Part shown: positions 34,941-42,852 of the stretch, in pieces
Layout of the letters: the number at the start of each line of letters is the position of its first letter
Numbering within the stretch: position 1 is the stretch's first letter
Source: Phycisphaeraceae bacterium
GTDB taxonomy: Bacteria > Planctomycetota > Phycisphaerae > Phycisphaerales > UBA1924
NCBI GenBank assembly: GCA_015200025.1
Contig: CP054186.1
Location: forward strand, 3,522,643-3,586,642
DNA length: 64,000 bases
Reading direction: 5' to 3'
Position numbers and translations under genes: made by a program
The notes under the pieces: generated by a model
Told to the model about the DNA's origin: nothing
Databases searched by the model: none
What the model saw: the letters and a program-made list of their open reading frames with translations, nothing else

Positions 34941-35867
34941 CTAGATCGGGCGTCGCGTGGTGGGCCGCCCCAGGTCGTCCAGCGCCCGGCGGACCTCGTC
35001 GGGGCTCGTCGGGTCGATGGGCGTCTCCATCGCCCGCCCGATGGCGCCCGTGTTCCGACCCGCGAAGTGGCTCCCGATCCCCTCGCTCCGCACCCGCGCC
35101 AGCTCGGCCTCCAGTCGCCTCGCCGCCTCCGCCAGGCCCGGGTCCGCCACGATCGACGCCACGCCCTGCCGGAGCCTCGCCACGATCCACGCCAGCGCGA
35201 GCAGCGCGCCGGCGGGGACGAAGCCCATGTTCAGGACCAGCCCCAACTCCCCGCCGCCCGACGCGGTCACCTCTTCGCTCGCCGCGGTGATGGCCTTGTA
35301 CCCCGAGAAGGCCCCGAGCATCGGCATCGACGTGAGCGCCTCGTTGAGCGGGAGGCAGAACGCCGCCAGGAACAGCCCGATCGTGCACGCCCCGACCACC
35401 CGCTCGACGCCCGACGACGACGCCCCCGCCGCCACCACCACCGCCAATGCCAGCTGCACAGTGAACACGATCGTCGCCAGCACCCCCACGCTCGACGCGA
35501 CGCCGCTGAACTGCGCCATCACGCGGTCCCACCGCCCCGGCTCACGCTCCACCACGGGCCCCGAGGCCGCCTTCGCCTTCGCGTCCTCGAGCAACTGCGA
35601 TTTACTCCGGACCGCCGGCCCCCCCGGCGCCGCACCGGGGCCGGGCTGGAACGCCGACGCCGCGTTCTCCGACCCCGACGACGCCACCACGTCGGCGCTC
35701 GTCACGGACGATTCCCGGGTCGCCCGCTCGAAGCGGACCTCCGTGAAATGCACGAACCCGAACACCACCATCTGCACCACGAGGCACACCGCGATCACCG
35801 CGGCCGCGAGTGTCGCGCCGTGCTGCAGCTGGTTCAGGGCCGCGGAAACTCCCGGTCGGGGGGTCAT
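34941..35867 (-). CDS. Hypothetical multi-span membrane protein
   Basis: A 308-residue membrane protein from ATG 35867, with GAGGAGA upstream. The frame is open a further 40 codons, but that part looks non-coding. Hydrophobic helices are GATLAAAVIAVCLVVQMVVF, VGVLATIVFTVQLALAVVVA, VVGACTIGLFLAAFCL and MGFVPAGALLALAWIVA. Between the first two lies a soluble stretch of about 80 residues, low in complexity. The C-terminus is charged and helical (EAARRLEAELARVRSEG). I recognise no family. It lies 56 bases upstream of asnB on the same strand and might be cotranscribed with it. Confidence 0.6.
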   Translation of the reverse strand: MTPRPGVSAALNQLQHGATLAAAVIAVCLVVQMVVFGFVHFTEVRFERATRESSVTSADVVASSGSENAASAFQPGPGAAPGGPAVRSKSQLLEDAKAKAASGPVVEREPGRWDRVMAQFSGVASSVGVLATIVFTVQLALAVVVAAGASSSGVERVVGACTIGLFLAAFCLPLNEALTSMPMLGAFSGYKAITAASEEVTASGGGELGLVLNMGFVPAGALLALAWIVARLRQGVASIVADPGLAEAARRLEAELARVRSEGIGSHFAGRNTGAIGRAMETPIDPTSPDEVRRALDDLGRPTTRRPI

Positions 35868-36035
35868 GGCCGTCTCCTCGGGCGTCGCCCACGCGTACGC
35901 GCCCTCGGTCCGGTTATCGGCAAGTTCGGGCGCGGGTTGACCCCGCCCCGCGCATCCCCGCGCGGGACGGCCCCCGAGACCGCACATCCGTCACCGCCGC
36001 CACACCCCGGCGCAGGCCCCCCCCACGGCCCAGGC

Positions 36036-36584
36036 TTAGGTGCCCCGCCGCCGCGCCACGAACATCGGCCCCTCGACCTTCGCCCCGTCGCGGAACGACG
36101 CCCAATGCTGCTCGAGCGTGTCCGGGCCCTTCCTCACGAGCGTCATCTCGCCCATGTAATGGTCTTGGGCCGCGTTGAGGTTCGTGATGCTGTCGAAGCG
36201 GAAGTCGATCCGGTCGCCCCCGCTGCCCGGGGTCGAGCGCATCCGCGGCTGGTTCCCGATGGCGCAGTAGTGCGTCACCACCAGGTCCTTCCCGTCCATG
36301 TGGTACACGTTGGTCATCTCGTGAGCCGACCCGGGGAACATGATCTCACGCACCACGTGACCGCCCGACGACACCCTGAACTGCAGCGCGAGGAACTCGA
36401 CGCCCTGCTCGTCCTTGGTGTACCAATCCCCCGCGAGGTCCGCCACCGAGCCCAGGAGCGCCGACCGACGCTCCGCATCCGCCGGTTCGACCTTGACCGC
36501 CACCCCTCGCCCGCCGCCGCCGCCGGCGCACCCGGCCGACACGGCCACCGCGATCCCGACCACACCGCACACCGCTCGACGCAT
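36036..36584 (-). CDS. Hypothetical lipoprotein with lipocalin-like domain
   Basis: A 182-residue exported lipoprotein. The signal peptide MRRAVCGVVGIAVAVSAGC ends in a lipobox, and a Gly-rich linker follows. The mature domain looks all-beta: LLGSVADLAGDWYTKDEQGV, EFLALQFRVSSGGHVVREIM, VTHYCAIGNQPRMRS and GEMTLVRKGPDTLEQHWASF. This pattern of tryptophan and aromatic strands resembles small lipocalin-like or DUF1579-like domains, but I cannot assign it firmly. It lies 15 bases downstream of the pseudopilin-like gene on the same strand, so the two may be cotranscribed. Confidence 0.65.
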   Translation of the reverse strand: MRRAVCGVVGIAVAVSAGCAGGGGGRGVAVKVEPADAERRSALLGSVADLAGDWYTKDEQGVEFLALQFRVSSGGHVVREIMFPGSAHEMTNVYHMDGKDLVVTHYCAIGNQPRMRSTPGSGGDRIDFRFDSITNLNAAQDHYMGEMTLVRKGPDTLEQHWASFRDGAKVEGPMFVARRRGT

Positions 36585-36599
36585 CGGAGACTCCTTGCC

Positions 36600-37709
36600 T
36601 TAATCCGCGAACCACGCGCCCGTGAGGTCGATCCACTCGCCCACGGGCCTGCGCACGTTCGCGTAACTCCTCAGATAGTTGTTCGTGTTCCGGGCCGATT
36701 CGCCCTCGAGCGTCAACGCCTCGGGCGCCCTCGTCAGGTCGTTCTCGTTCACGAAGAGGTGGTCCGGGTGCCGACGCCGGGCCTCCGGCTCGAGCCCGGC
36801 GAACGTGAAGGGGAGCGACTCGGGCGTGGGCGTCCGGTGGAACTCCGCGTGGCTGTCGTTGAACACCACGTTCCCCTCCCACGAGATCAATTCGCCCCGC
36901 TTGAACAAGGTCACCGACTCGGTCCCCTTGCGGCCCGCCGCCCGCGCGTTCGCCATCGCCCCCGGGGCCGCCCCTTCCGACACCTTCCACGTCCCCGTCG
37001 CCCCGTCGCCCGCCAACTCATACCACGGCCCGCGCGTCGAGAGGACCGCCTCGGTCGACAGGAACGTGTTGAACCACATCTTGGAACGCCCTCCGATCGG
37101 CGGCACGTGCGCGAACGAGAAGTTCCCCGGGTCCTCCTCGCGGCACCCCTGATACCCCGCGCTCGGCGGGCCCTTGAACCGCGGGTCCCAGAGCGCGTTC
37201 CTCGGGTCCGACGCGCCCTTGGGTTCGCTGAACTCGTAGTCCGAGTCCCTCTTGATATCCGGGTTGAGTTCCGCCGGGCTCACCGCGATCTCCGGCCCGA
37301 AAAAACCCCCGTACACCAGGACCGACATGATGTTCTTCGTGTCGTCCTTCTGCTTGGGGTCGTCCGCCTTTACCGTGTGATCCGCCTTGTCCAACCGCGA
37401 CGGCAGCGGGTACTGGTCCTGGTTGTTCTGCGCGAAGATCACCAACGCCTGCCCGATCCCCCGCTGGTTCGCGGTGTCCCGGATCTGCAGCCGCGACGTC
37501 CACGGCCGCCTCGGCCCCACCCACCGGGGCTTCTCCGGATCGGCCGGCGCCGCCTCGCCCTCGGGCTCCTCGGGCTGACCCGCCGCCGGGGCCAGCGGCT
37601 GGTCCACGAACCCCGCCGCCGCGAACAGCAGCATCGTGCACCCGGCCACGCCGAACACCAGATCGACCAGCGTAAACCCGCGCGACCCCAAACCGTTGCG
37701 ACGCATCAT
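36600..37709 (-). CDS. Prepilin-like protein with Asp at +5
   Basis: A 369-residue protein read from ATG 37709, where GGAGG is seven bases upstream. The N-terminus MMRRNGLGSRGFTLVDLVFG resembles a class III prepilin signal, with the processing glycine and a hydrophobic helix (VFGVAGCTMLLFAAAGF), but the canonical Glu5 is Asp (FTLVD instead of FTLIE). An acidic Pro/Glu linker (QPEEPEGEAAPADPEKP) and a globular part with IFAQNNQDQYPLPSRLDK, SVLVYGGFFGPEIAVSP and VVFNDSHAEFHRTP follow; the last recalls the H...DGH tail of planctomycete pseudopilins. It may be a diverged member of the same family as 29939-30709. Confidence 0.78.
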   Translation of the reverse strand: MMRRNGLGSRGFTLVDLVFGVAGCTMLLFAAAGFVDQPLAPAAGQPEEPEGEAAPADPEKPRWVGPRRPWTSRLQIRDTANQRGIGQALVIFAQNNQDQYPLPSRLDKADHTVKADDPKQKDDTKNIMSVLVYGGFFGPEIAVSPAELNPDIKRDSDYEFSEPKGASDPRNALWDPRFKGPPSAGYQGCREEDPGNFSFAHVPPIGGRSKMWFNTFLSTEAVLSTRGPWYELAGDGATGTWKVSEGAAPGAMANARAAGRKGTESVTLFKRGELISWEGNVVFNDSHAEFHRTPTPESLPFTFAGLEPEARRRHPDHLFVNENDLTRAPEALTLEGESARNTNNYLRSYANVRRPVGEWIDLTGAWFAD

Positions 37710-37758
37710 CACAAGGCCTCCATGGACCCAGCGAGCGAGGCCAGCATACCACGTCACA

Positions 37759-38133
37759 TTACAAAATCAATCGGCACCCCCCGGGGCCCCGGTGGTACCT
37801 CGGGACCGACGGGTCCACCTCGCGCGACCACGCCTCGATACCCCCCGCCACGCTCACCGCCTCGATCCCGGCCTCCCGCAGCACCACCGCCCCGTGCAGG
37901 CTCCGCCGGCCGTGGTGACAGATCACCGCGACCCGTTCCGCCCCGCCCACGTCCAGCCCCGGGGCCCGCATCCCCAGTTCATCCAAGGGGATATGCACCG
38001 ACCCCGGCACCCGCGACACCCGCCATTCCTCCTCCGTCCGAACGTCGATGAGCAGCACCCGCCCCGGGTCCCGCATCGCCGACGCGATCTCCGACGCCGA
38101 GACTTCCAACCGGTCCTCGCCCGATCCGCTCAT
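37759..38133 (-). CDS. Single-domain rhodanese-like protein
   Basis: A 124-residue rhodanese domain, a sulfur-carrier or sulfurtransferase fold. The active-site loop ICHHGRRSLHGAVVLREAGI holds the catalytic cysteine in the pattern CxxGxRS. LLIDVRTEEEWRVSRVPGSV, then HIPLDEL, is the typical first half, and SVAGGIEAWSREVDPSVPRY is the C-terminal helix. The length equals one domain (GlpE size). The ATG overlaps the recX stop by four bases, and recX in turn overlaps the TPR gene. Physiological partner unknown. Confidence 0.9.
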   Translation of the reverse strand: MSGSGEDRLEVSASEIASAMRDPGRVLLIDVRTEEEWRVSRVPGSVHIPLDELGMRAPGLDVGGAERVAVICHHGRRSLHGAVVLREAGIEAVSVAGGIEAWSREVDPSVPRYHRGPGGCRLIL

Positions 38134-38660
38134 CGCCCGTGCTCCCCATCGCCCGGCCCACCCGCCGATCCATCGCCCTCGGGCATCGGTCCCATGACCC
38201 GTTCGATCGCCCACGCCGCGGTCTCCTCGTCGAACCCACGCCGGGCGAGCACGCCCGCCAGACGTCGCCGCTCCTTGAGGTCGTCCCCCCCGGGCCTCCA
38301 CGCCGACCGGGCGAGCTCCTCGGCCCGGGCCGCCTCGCTCGCGCCGGCCGTCTGCCGCGCCACCTCGCCCGCCGCCCGTTCCTCCCCGATCCCGCGGCGT
38401 TCGAGCTTCTCCGTCAAGAAAGCGGCCGCGGCCGGTTGTCGCCTCAGTTCCGCCGACACCACCTCCCTCGCGTACGCCGCGTCCCCCGTCAGCCCGAGCC
38501 GTTCGAGCCGGTCCACGGCCGCCGACGCCGCCGACGCGTCGCACCCCCGCGCGATCAGCCTCGCCGTCAGCTCCGCCCGGCTCCACCCGCGGACCTTCAG
38601 CAGCGAGAGGGCGACCCTCGCGGCGTACTCCTCCGGGCTCTCGTCGGGTCGGGGTTTCAC
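38130..38660 (-). CDS. recX: Regulatory protein RecX
   Basis: A 176-residue RecX homologue, an all-helical protein that binds RecA filaments and limits their growth. Three repeated three-helix modules are visible: SPEEYAARVALSLLKVRGWS and RAELTARLIARGCD, then RLERLGLTGDAAYAREVVSA, ELRRQP and FLTEKLERRGIG, and finally ERRRLAGVLARRGFDEETAA. The start is GTG at 38660, overlapping the TPR gene stop (GTGA), and the stop overlaps the rhodanese ATG. RecX genes usually follow recA; here recA is absent from the window. The C-terminal 20 residues are Gly-rich and low-complexity. Confidence 0.88.
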   Translation of the reverse strand: MKPRPDESPEEYAARVALSLLKVRGWSRAELTARLIARGCDASAASAAVDRLERLGLTGDAAYAREVVSAELRRQPAAAAFLTEKLERRGIGEERAAGEVARQTAGASEAARAEELARSAWRPGGDDLKERRRLAGVLARRGFDEETAAWAIERVMGPMPEGDGSAGGPGDGEHGR

Positions 38661-38962
38661 AGCGCGTCAAGGTAGCCCGCGATCTCGCTCATCGCTTTCG
38701 AGTCGCCCGCCCGCCGGGACGCCTCGAGCCCCGCCCGCAGCGCCGCCCGCGCGACCTCCTCGCGCCCCAGCGCCTCGAGCGACTTGGCCTTGTGGTAGTA
38801 CGCGTAGCAGTACCCCGCGTCCGCCGCGAGGCACCGGTCGAAAAACTCGACCGCCCGCCCGTGGTCGCCCTTCTTGGCGTGCTCCATCGCGATCCCGTAC
38901 AGGACGAACGGGTCCGCGGGGTCCAGGGCCAGCAACTTCTCCAACTGCGCCAGCGTCGGCAT
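38657..38962 (-). CDS. Small tetratricopeptide-repeat protein
   Basis: A 101-residue protein with two to three TPR units: DPFVLYGIAMEHAKKGDHGR, AVEFFDRCLAADAG, then YCYAYYHKAKSLEALGREEV and ARAALRAGLEASRRAGDSKA. Such proteins serve as docking scaffolds. ATG 38962 is chosen; the frame is open to 39079 but the extra 39 residues are low-complexity. It heads a three-gene overlapping unit (TPR, recX, rhodanese). The divergent 3-hydroxyacyl-CoA dehydrogenase starts 116 bases away, so the two promoters share that space. Confidence 0.8.
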   Translation of the reverse strand: MPTLAQLEKLLALDPADPFVLYGIAMEHAKKGDHGRAVEFFDRCLAADAGYCYAYYHKAKSLEALGREEVARAALRAGLEASRRAGDSKAMSEIAGYLDAL

Positions 38963-39078
38963 GGCGCCATCGTCCGCCCCGACGCCGCCGGTGTCAACCG
39001 GCGACCCCGCCCCGCCTCCGGGAGCCCGGGTATCCTGCGGTATCTTCGCCGGCCACCGGGTCGGCCCGGGAGGTTCCA

Positions 39079-39957
39079 ATGGGCGAGATCAAATCCATCG
39101 CGGTGATCGGTTCGGGGCAGATGGGCGGGGGCATCGCGCAGGTCGCCGCCGTCGCCGGGTTCGGGGTCACCGTCTTCGACAAGTCCAACGACGCCCTGAC
39201 CCGGTGCAAGTCCGACCACGCCAAGCGGCTGGCCCGGATGGTCGAGAAGAAGCAGGTCGAGCAGGACGCCGCCGACGCCGCCCTGGCGCGGATCAAGTAC
39301 GTCCACCACCTGGACCTGATCGCCGGCGCCGACGCGGTGGTCGAGGCGATCGTCGAGGACGCGAAGGTCAAGGCCGACCTCTTCGCTCACCTCGCCAAGA
39401 TTTTCACGGCCGGGCAGGTGCTGGCGACGAACACCTCGTCCATCTCCATCACCGAGATCGCCGCCGCCGCCGACCACGCGCACAAAGGCGCGGGCGAACG
39501 CGTGATCGGGATGCACTTCTTCAATCCCGTCCCGGTGATGAAACTCGTCGAGGTCATCAAGGGCGTCCAGACCTCCCCCGACACCACCGAACGCGTCATC
39601 GCCCTGGCCAAGGCGATGGGCAAGACGCCCGTGCCGGCCAACGACCGCGCGGGGTTCGTCAGCAACCGCGTCCTGATGCCCATGATCAACGAGGCCTTCT
39701 ACGCCTGGATGGAGGGCGTCGCCGAGCCGGCCCACGTCGACGAGATCATGAAGCTCGGGTGCAACTTCCCGATGGGCCCCCTCCGCCTGGCCGACTTCAT
39801 CGGGCTCGACACCTGCGTCCACATCATGAACGTCCTGGCCGACGGGCTCAACAACGACCGCTACCGCGCCTGCCCGCTGCTCAAGCAGCTCGTCGCCGCC
39901 GGGCGCCTGGGCGACAAGACCGGCCGCGGCGTCTTCGACTACCCCAAAGCCCCATAA
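39079..39957 (+). CDS. 3-hydroxybutyryl/3-hydroxyacyl-CoA dehydrogenase
   Basis: A 292-residue NAD-dependent dehydrogenase oxidising or reducing 3-hydroxyacyl-CoA. The Rossmann motif IAVIGSGQMGGGIAQVAAVA is at residues 6-25. The segments VLATNTSSISITEIAAA, GMHFFNPVPVMKLVEVIKG (catalytic histidine) and RAGFVSNRVLMPMINEAFYA follow, with LGCNFPMGPLRLADFIGLDT for the C-terminal dimer domain. The length equals that of clostridial Hbd (282-290). AGG six bases before the ATG. It is alone on its strand, and flgG follows after 80 bases that contain a sigma-54 promoter. Role in fatty-acid oxidation or polyhydroxyalkanoate metabolism cannot be decided. Confidence 0.93.
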   Translation: MGEIKSIAVIGSGQMGGGIAQVAAVAGFGVTVFDKSNDALTRCKSDHAKRLARMVEKKQVEQDAADAALARIKYVHHLDLIAGADAVVEAIVEDAKVKADLFAHLAKIFTAGQVLATNTSSISITEIAAAADHAHKGAGERVIGMHFFNPVPVMKLVEVIKGVQTSPDTTERVIALAKAMGKTPVPANDRAGFVSNRVLMPMINEAFYAWMEGVAEPAHVDEIMKLGCNFPMGPLRLADFIGLDTCVHIMNVLADGLNNDRYRACPLLKQLVAAGRLGDKTGRGVFDYPKAP

Positions 39958-40010
39958 CACCCACCCGCGCCCCGCGCACACCCCACCCGCCCGGCTCGGC
40001 CCACCCGCCC

Positions 40011-40024
40011 GGCACGCCGTTTGC
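40011..40024 (+). promoter_or_regulatory. Sigma-54 promoter of flgG
   Basis: GGCACGCCGTTTGC fits the RpoN -24/-12 consensus, with GG and GC ten bases apart. The GC ends 14 bases before the flgG ATG (40038), so transcription should start about two bases before the start codon. The transcript would be leaderless or nearly so. An almost identical element stands at the same distance before flgL. Confidence 0.8.
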
Positions 40025-40037
40025 GAACCGGGCCGGC

Positions 40038-40838
40038 ATGGCCATCATCGCGCTCCAGTCCGCCGCCTCCGGGCTCTCGGCCCTCAACACCGCCCTCGAC
40101 GTCACCGCCAACAACCTGGCCAACGTCAACACCGCGGGCTTCAAGTCCTCCCGCGTCAACTTCCAGGACCTCCTCTACATCGAACGCGCCCAGCCCGGCG
40201 TCGAGAACGCCAACGGCGACCAACGACCCATCGGGCTCTACGTCGGCCTGGGCGTCCGCCCCTCGGGCACCCAGCTCAACTTCGACCAGGGGTCACCCCT
40301 CGTGGGCACCCAGTTCGACCTCATGATCGAGGGCAACGGGTTCTTCCGCGTCGCCGTCGACGAATCCCTCGGCGGGATCGCCTACACCCGCGCCGGGAAC
40401 TTCGTCCGCAACGCCGACGGCGAGATCGTCCTGGCCTCCGCCGACGGGCGACGCCTCGACCCCTCCATCTCCATCCCCGCCGACGCCATCGCCTTTAGCG
40501 TCTCCGAGGACGGCCGCGTCCTCTACACGCAGGCGGGCGACCCCGCGCCGCAGGAAGCGGGCCAGATCCAGCTCGCCACGTTCATCAACCCGGCGGGTCT
40601 CAAGCAAATCGGCGAGACCCTCTTCACCGAGACCTCCGCCTCGGGCGCCCCCATCGAGGGCGAGCCCGGCACCGATAACCGCGGACGCATCCGCCAGGGC
40701 ATGATCGAGAGTTCCAACGTCGACCCGACCCGAGAACTCATCGACCTCATCCGCACCCAACGAGCCTTCGAGATGAACAGCCAAACCATCCGCGCCGCCG
40801 ATGACACCCTCCGGACCGTCGCCCAGTTGCGCCGCTGA
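40038..40838 (+). CDS. flgG: Flagellar basal-body rod protein FlgG
   Basis: A 266-residue distal rod protein, the shaft that passes through the P and L rings. The N-terminal rod signature ALQSAASGLSALNTALDVTA and NNLANVNTAGFKSSRVNFQD, and the C-terminal heptad QGMIESSNVDPTRELIDLIR with TQRAFEMNSQTIRAADDTL, are typical. The middle has LMIEGNGFFRVAVDESLGGI followed by YTRAGNFVRNADGEIV. Length agrees with E. coli FlgG (260). It opens the flagellar cluster, and there is no separate flgF in front. A sigma-54 promoter lies immediately upstream, and no ribosome binding site is visible. Confidence 0.95.
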   Translation: MAIIALQSAASGLSALNTALDVTANNLANVNTAGFKSSRVNFQDLLYIERAQPGVENANGDQRPIGLYVGLGVRPSGTQLNFDQGSPLVGTQFDLMIEGNGFFRVAVDESLGGIAYTRAGNFVRNADGEIVLASADGRRLDPSISIPADAIAFSVSEDGRVLYTQAGDPAPQEAGQIQLATFINPAGLKQIGETLFTETSASGAPIEGEPGTDNRGRIRQGMIESSNVDPTRELIDLIRTQRAFEMNSQTIRAADDTLRTVAQLRR

Positions 40839-40847
40839 TCCTCTCAC

Positions 40848-40867
40848 GGGTCCCCACCGGGGGACCC
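40848..40867 (+). other. Hairpin between flgG and flgA
   Basis: GGGTCCCC (40848-40855) and GGGGACCC (40860-40867) form an eight-base perfect stem with a four-base loop. No T run follows, so it is not an ordinary intrinsic terminator. It may stabilise the flgG part of the mRNA or mark a processing point. Confidence 0.4.
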
Positions 40868-40923
40868 TCGCGGCATAACCACGCACGGACCCACGCGGGC
40901 GGAGCCCGCCGGAGCACGGCACG

Positions 40924-42093
40924 ATGCCACGACCCCTCGCGATCCTCGCGCAACTCCTGCTCGCCCTCACGGCGGTGGCGCAGGACGCCGTCGTCCTGCG
41001 GCCCGACGCCCGCCTCGACCCCGCCCAGCCCATCCGCCTCCGCGACGTCGCCGACCTCCGCGGGCCCGCCGCCGTCGCCCTCGCCGACACCCTCGTCTGG
41101 GAGGCCTGGGCCGCCGCCGTCGCCCCCGACACGGGACTGGCCCTCCTCGACGCCGCACGGGTCAAAAAGGCCCTCGACGCCGCCGCCGGCGCCTCGGCCT
41201 CACGACTCACTTTCCGCGGATCGGCCTGCCTGATCCGTCCGATCAGCGCCGCGCCCGAACCCTCGCCGCGGGACGCCCCGTCGGGCCCGGCGGGCGACGC
41301 CCCCGACGGGCCGACCCTCAAAGACCTGATCGCGCCGCGTCTGGCCGTCGCCCTGGGCGTGGACGAGCAGGACTTGCGCCTGACGTTTGACCCCGCCTCG
41401 GCCGCCCTCCTGGCCACGCCCATCACCGGGCGTACGACCGACCTGCACCCCGCGGGGATGTCCGACCGGGTGCCCATGACCGCCCGCGTCTTCGAGGGCG
41501 ATCGGCTCGTCGCCTCGGGGACCGTCCGCGTGGGGGTCGAGGTGAAGCGGACCGTCGCCGTCGCCCGCCGGACGCTGACGCGGGGCCAGACGATCGGGCC
41601 GGACGACGTGTCCGCCGAGGACCGCTGGGTCGGGCCCGCCGCGGCGCTGGCCTCCCCCGCCGACGCCGAGGGCTCGGCCGTCAAGAACCGCCTGACCGCG
41701 GGCCAGCCCATCGCCTCGGGCGACCTCGAGCCCGCCGTGGTGGTGCGCAAGGGCGACCTGGTCGCCGTCACGTGCCTGGCCGGCGCGGTCTCGCTGCGGA
41801 CGACCGCACGGGCGGCGTCGGACGCGCGCACGGGCGAGGTGATCCGCTTCGAGGCCCTCGACGACCGCAAGCGCAGTTTCCGCGCCCGCGTCAGCGGCCC
41901 GGGCCGCGCCGTCGCCACGACCGCCGGCGCCGAGGAGCCCCCGGCGACGACGACCTCGGCCCAGACCGCCCCGACGTTCCCCGACGGGGGCGGGACCGCG
42001 TTGGAACGCCCGTTGCGAGACGAACCACCGGCGGCCCTCGCGGCCGCGCCGACGACCGACTGGGCCCACATCCTCAGGGACGCATTCCGATGA
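40924..42093 (+). CDS. flgA: Flagellar P-ring assembly chaperone FlgA
   Basis: A 389-residue periplasmic protein needed for P-ring formation from FlgI. A signal peptide (LAILAQLLLALTAVAQDAVV) is at the N-terminus. The SAF domain is in the second half: VKRTVAVARRTLTRGQTIGP and DDVSAEDRWVG, then AVKNRLTAGQPIASGDLEPA, VVVRKGDLVAVTCLAGAVSL and KRSFRARVSGPGRAVA. It is longer than the E. coli protein (219) owing to an N-terminal domain and a Pro/Thr-rich C-terminal tail. Its stop overlaps the flgH ATG. Confidence 0.88.
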   Translation: MPRPLAILAQLLLALTAVAQDAVVLRPDARLDPAQPIRLRDVADLRGPAAVALADTLVWEAWAAAVAPDTGLALLDAARVKKALDAAAGASASRLTFRGSACLIRPISAAPEPSPRDAPSGPAGDAPDGPTLKDLIAPRLAVALGVDEQDLRLTFDPASAALLATPITGRTTDLHPAGMSDRVPMTARVFEGDRLVASGTVRVGVEVKRTVAVARRTLTRGQTIGPDDVSAEDRWVGPAAALASPADAEGSAVKNRLTAGQPIASGDLEPAVVVRKGDLVAVTCLAGAVSLRTTARAASDARTGEVIRFEALDDRKRSFRARVSGPGRAVATTAGAEEPPATTTSAQTAPTFPDGGGTALERPLRDEPPAALAAAPTTDWAHILRDAFR

Positions 42094-42785
42094 ACCACAC
42101 GACCATCCGCACCCACGCGCTCGCCGCGGCGCTCACCCTGGCCCTCTTGGCCGCCCCGGCCCTGGGCCAGAGCCTGCTGCGTCCTCGCGACCCGGCCCCC
42201 GCGCCCGCCGCCGCGCCCGGGGGCGAGCAGGTCCGCGTCGTCAGCATGATGTTCATCGACAAGCCCAAGCCCCGCGACTTCGCCCTCTACGACCAGGTCA
42301 CCATCGTGATCGAGGAGAACAGCCGGACACAGAGCAGCCAGACCCTCGAGACCAAGAAAGACTCCAAGCTCGACGCGGCCCTCAAGAAGTTCCCCAGCCT
42401 CAAGGACCTCATCGAGGGCGAGCTCCGCACGGGTGATTCGAGCCCGATCGCCGAGGTCGGCTTCGACGACAAGCAGAAGTTCAAGGGCGAGGGCAAGTTC
42501 TCCCGCTCCGACCGCTTCTCCGCGAAGATCACCGCCCGCGTCATCGACGTGAAGCCCAACGGGACCCTGGTCCTCGAGGCCCGAAAGACGATCATCACCA
42601 ACAAGGAAGCCCAGACCCTCGTCCTCGCCGGCGTCTGCCGCAAGGAGGACGTCACCAACGCCAACACCGTGCTCTCCTCGCAGCTGGCCGACCTGACCGT
42701 CGTCCAGCAGAATGCCGGGGACGTCAACGACGGCGCCGAGAAGGGCTGGATCACGCGGTTCTTCGACTCGGTCTTCGGCTTCTGA
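42090..42785 (+). CDS. flgH: Flagellar L-ring protein FlgH
   Basis: A 231-residue outer-membrane ring protein. A signal peptide (MNHTTIRTHALAAALTLALL) ends at ALGQ; no lipobox cysteine is seen, while most proteobacterial FlgH are lipoproteins. The conserved core is present: DQVTIVIEENSRTQSSQTLE, KFKGEGKFSRSDRFSAKITA, RVIDVKPNGTLVLEARKTII and VLAGVCRKEDVTNANTVLSS. The ATG overlaps the flgA stop by four bases and flgI follows after 67 bases. Presence of FlgH and FlgI shows a gram-negative type flagellar motor with both P and L rings. Confidence 0.93.
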   Translation: MNHTTIRTHALAAALTLALLAAPALGQSLLRPRDPAPAPAAAPGGEQVRVVSMMFIDKPKPRDFALYDQVTIVIEENSRTQSSQTLETKKDSKLDAALKKFPSLKDLIEGELRTGDSSPIAEVGFDDKQKFKGEGKFSRSDRFSAKITARVIDVKPNGTLVLEARKTIITNKEAQTLVLAGVCRKEDVTNANTVLSSQLADLTVVQQNAGDVNDGAEKGWITRFFDSVFGF

Positions 42786-42852
42786 CCCCACCTATTCCCC
42801 CGACTCAATCACGGTCTCACTCACGCCCCCCGCCCCCAAGGACACGCCCCCG

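Noticed and set aside
40848-40867. Hairpin after flgG as a transcription terminator
   Set aside because: No T run follows and flagellar genes continue on the same strand. It is kept only as a structural feature.
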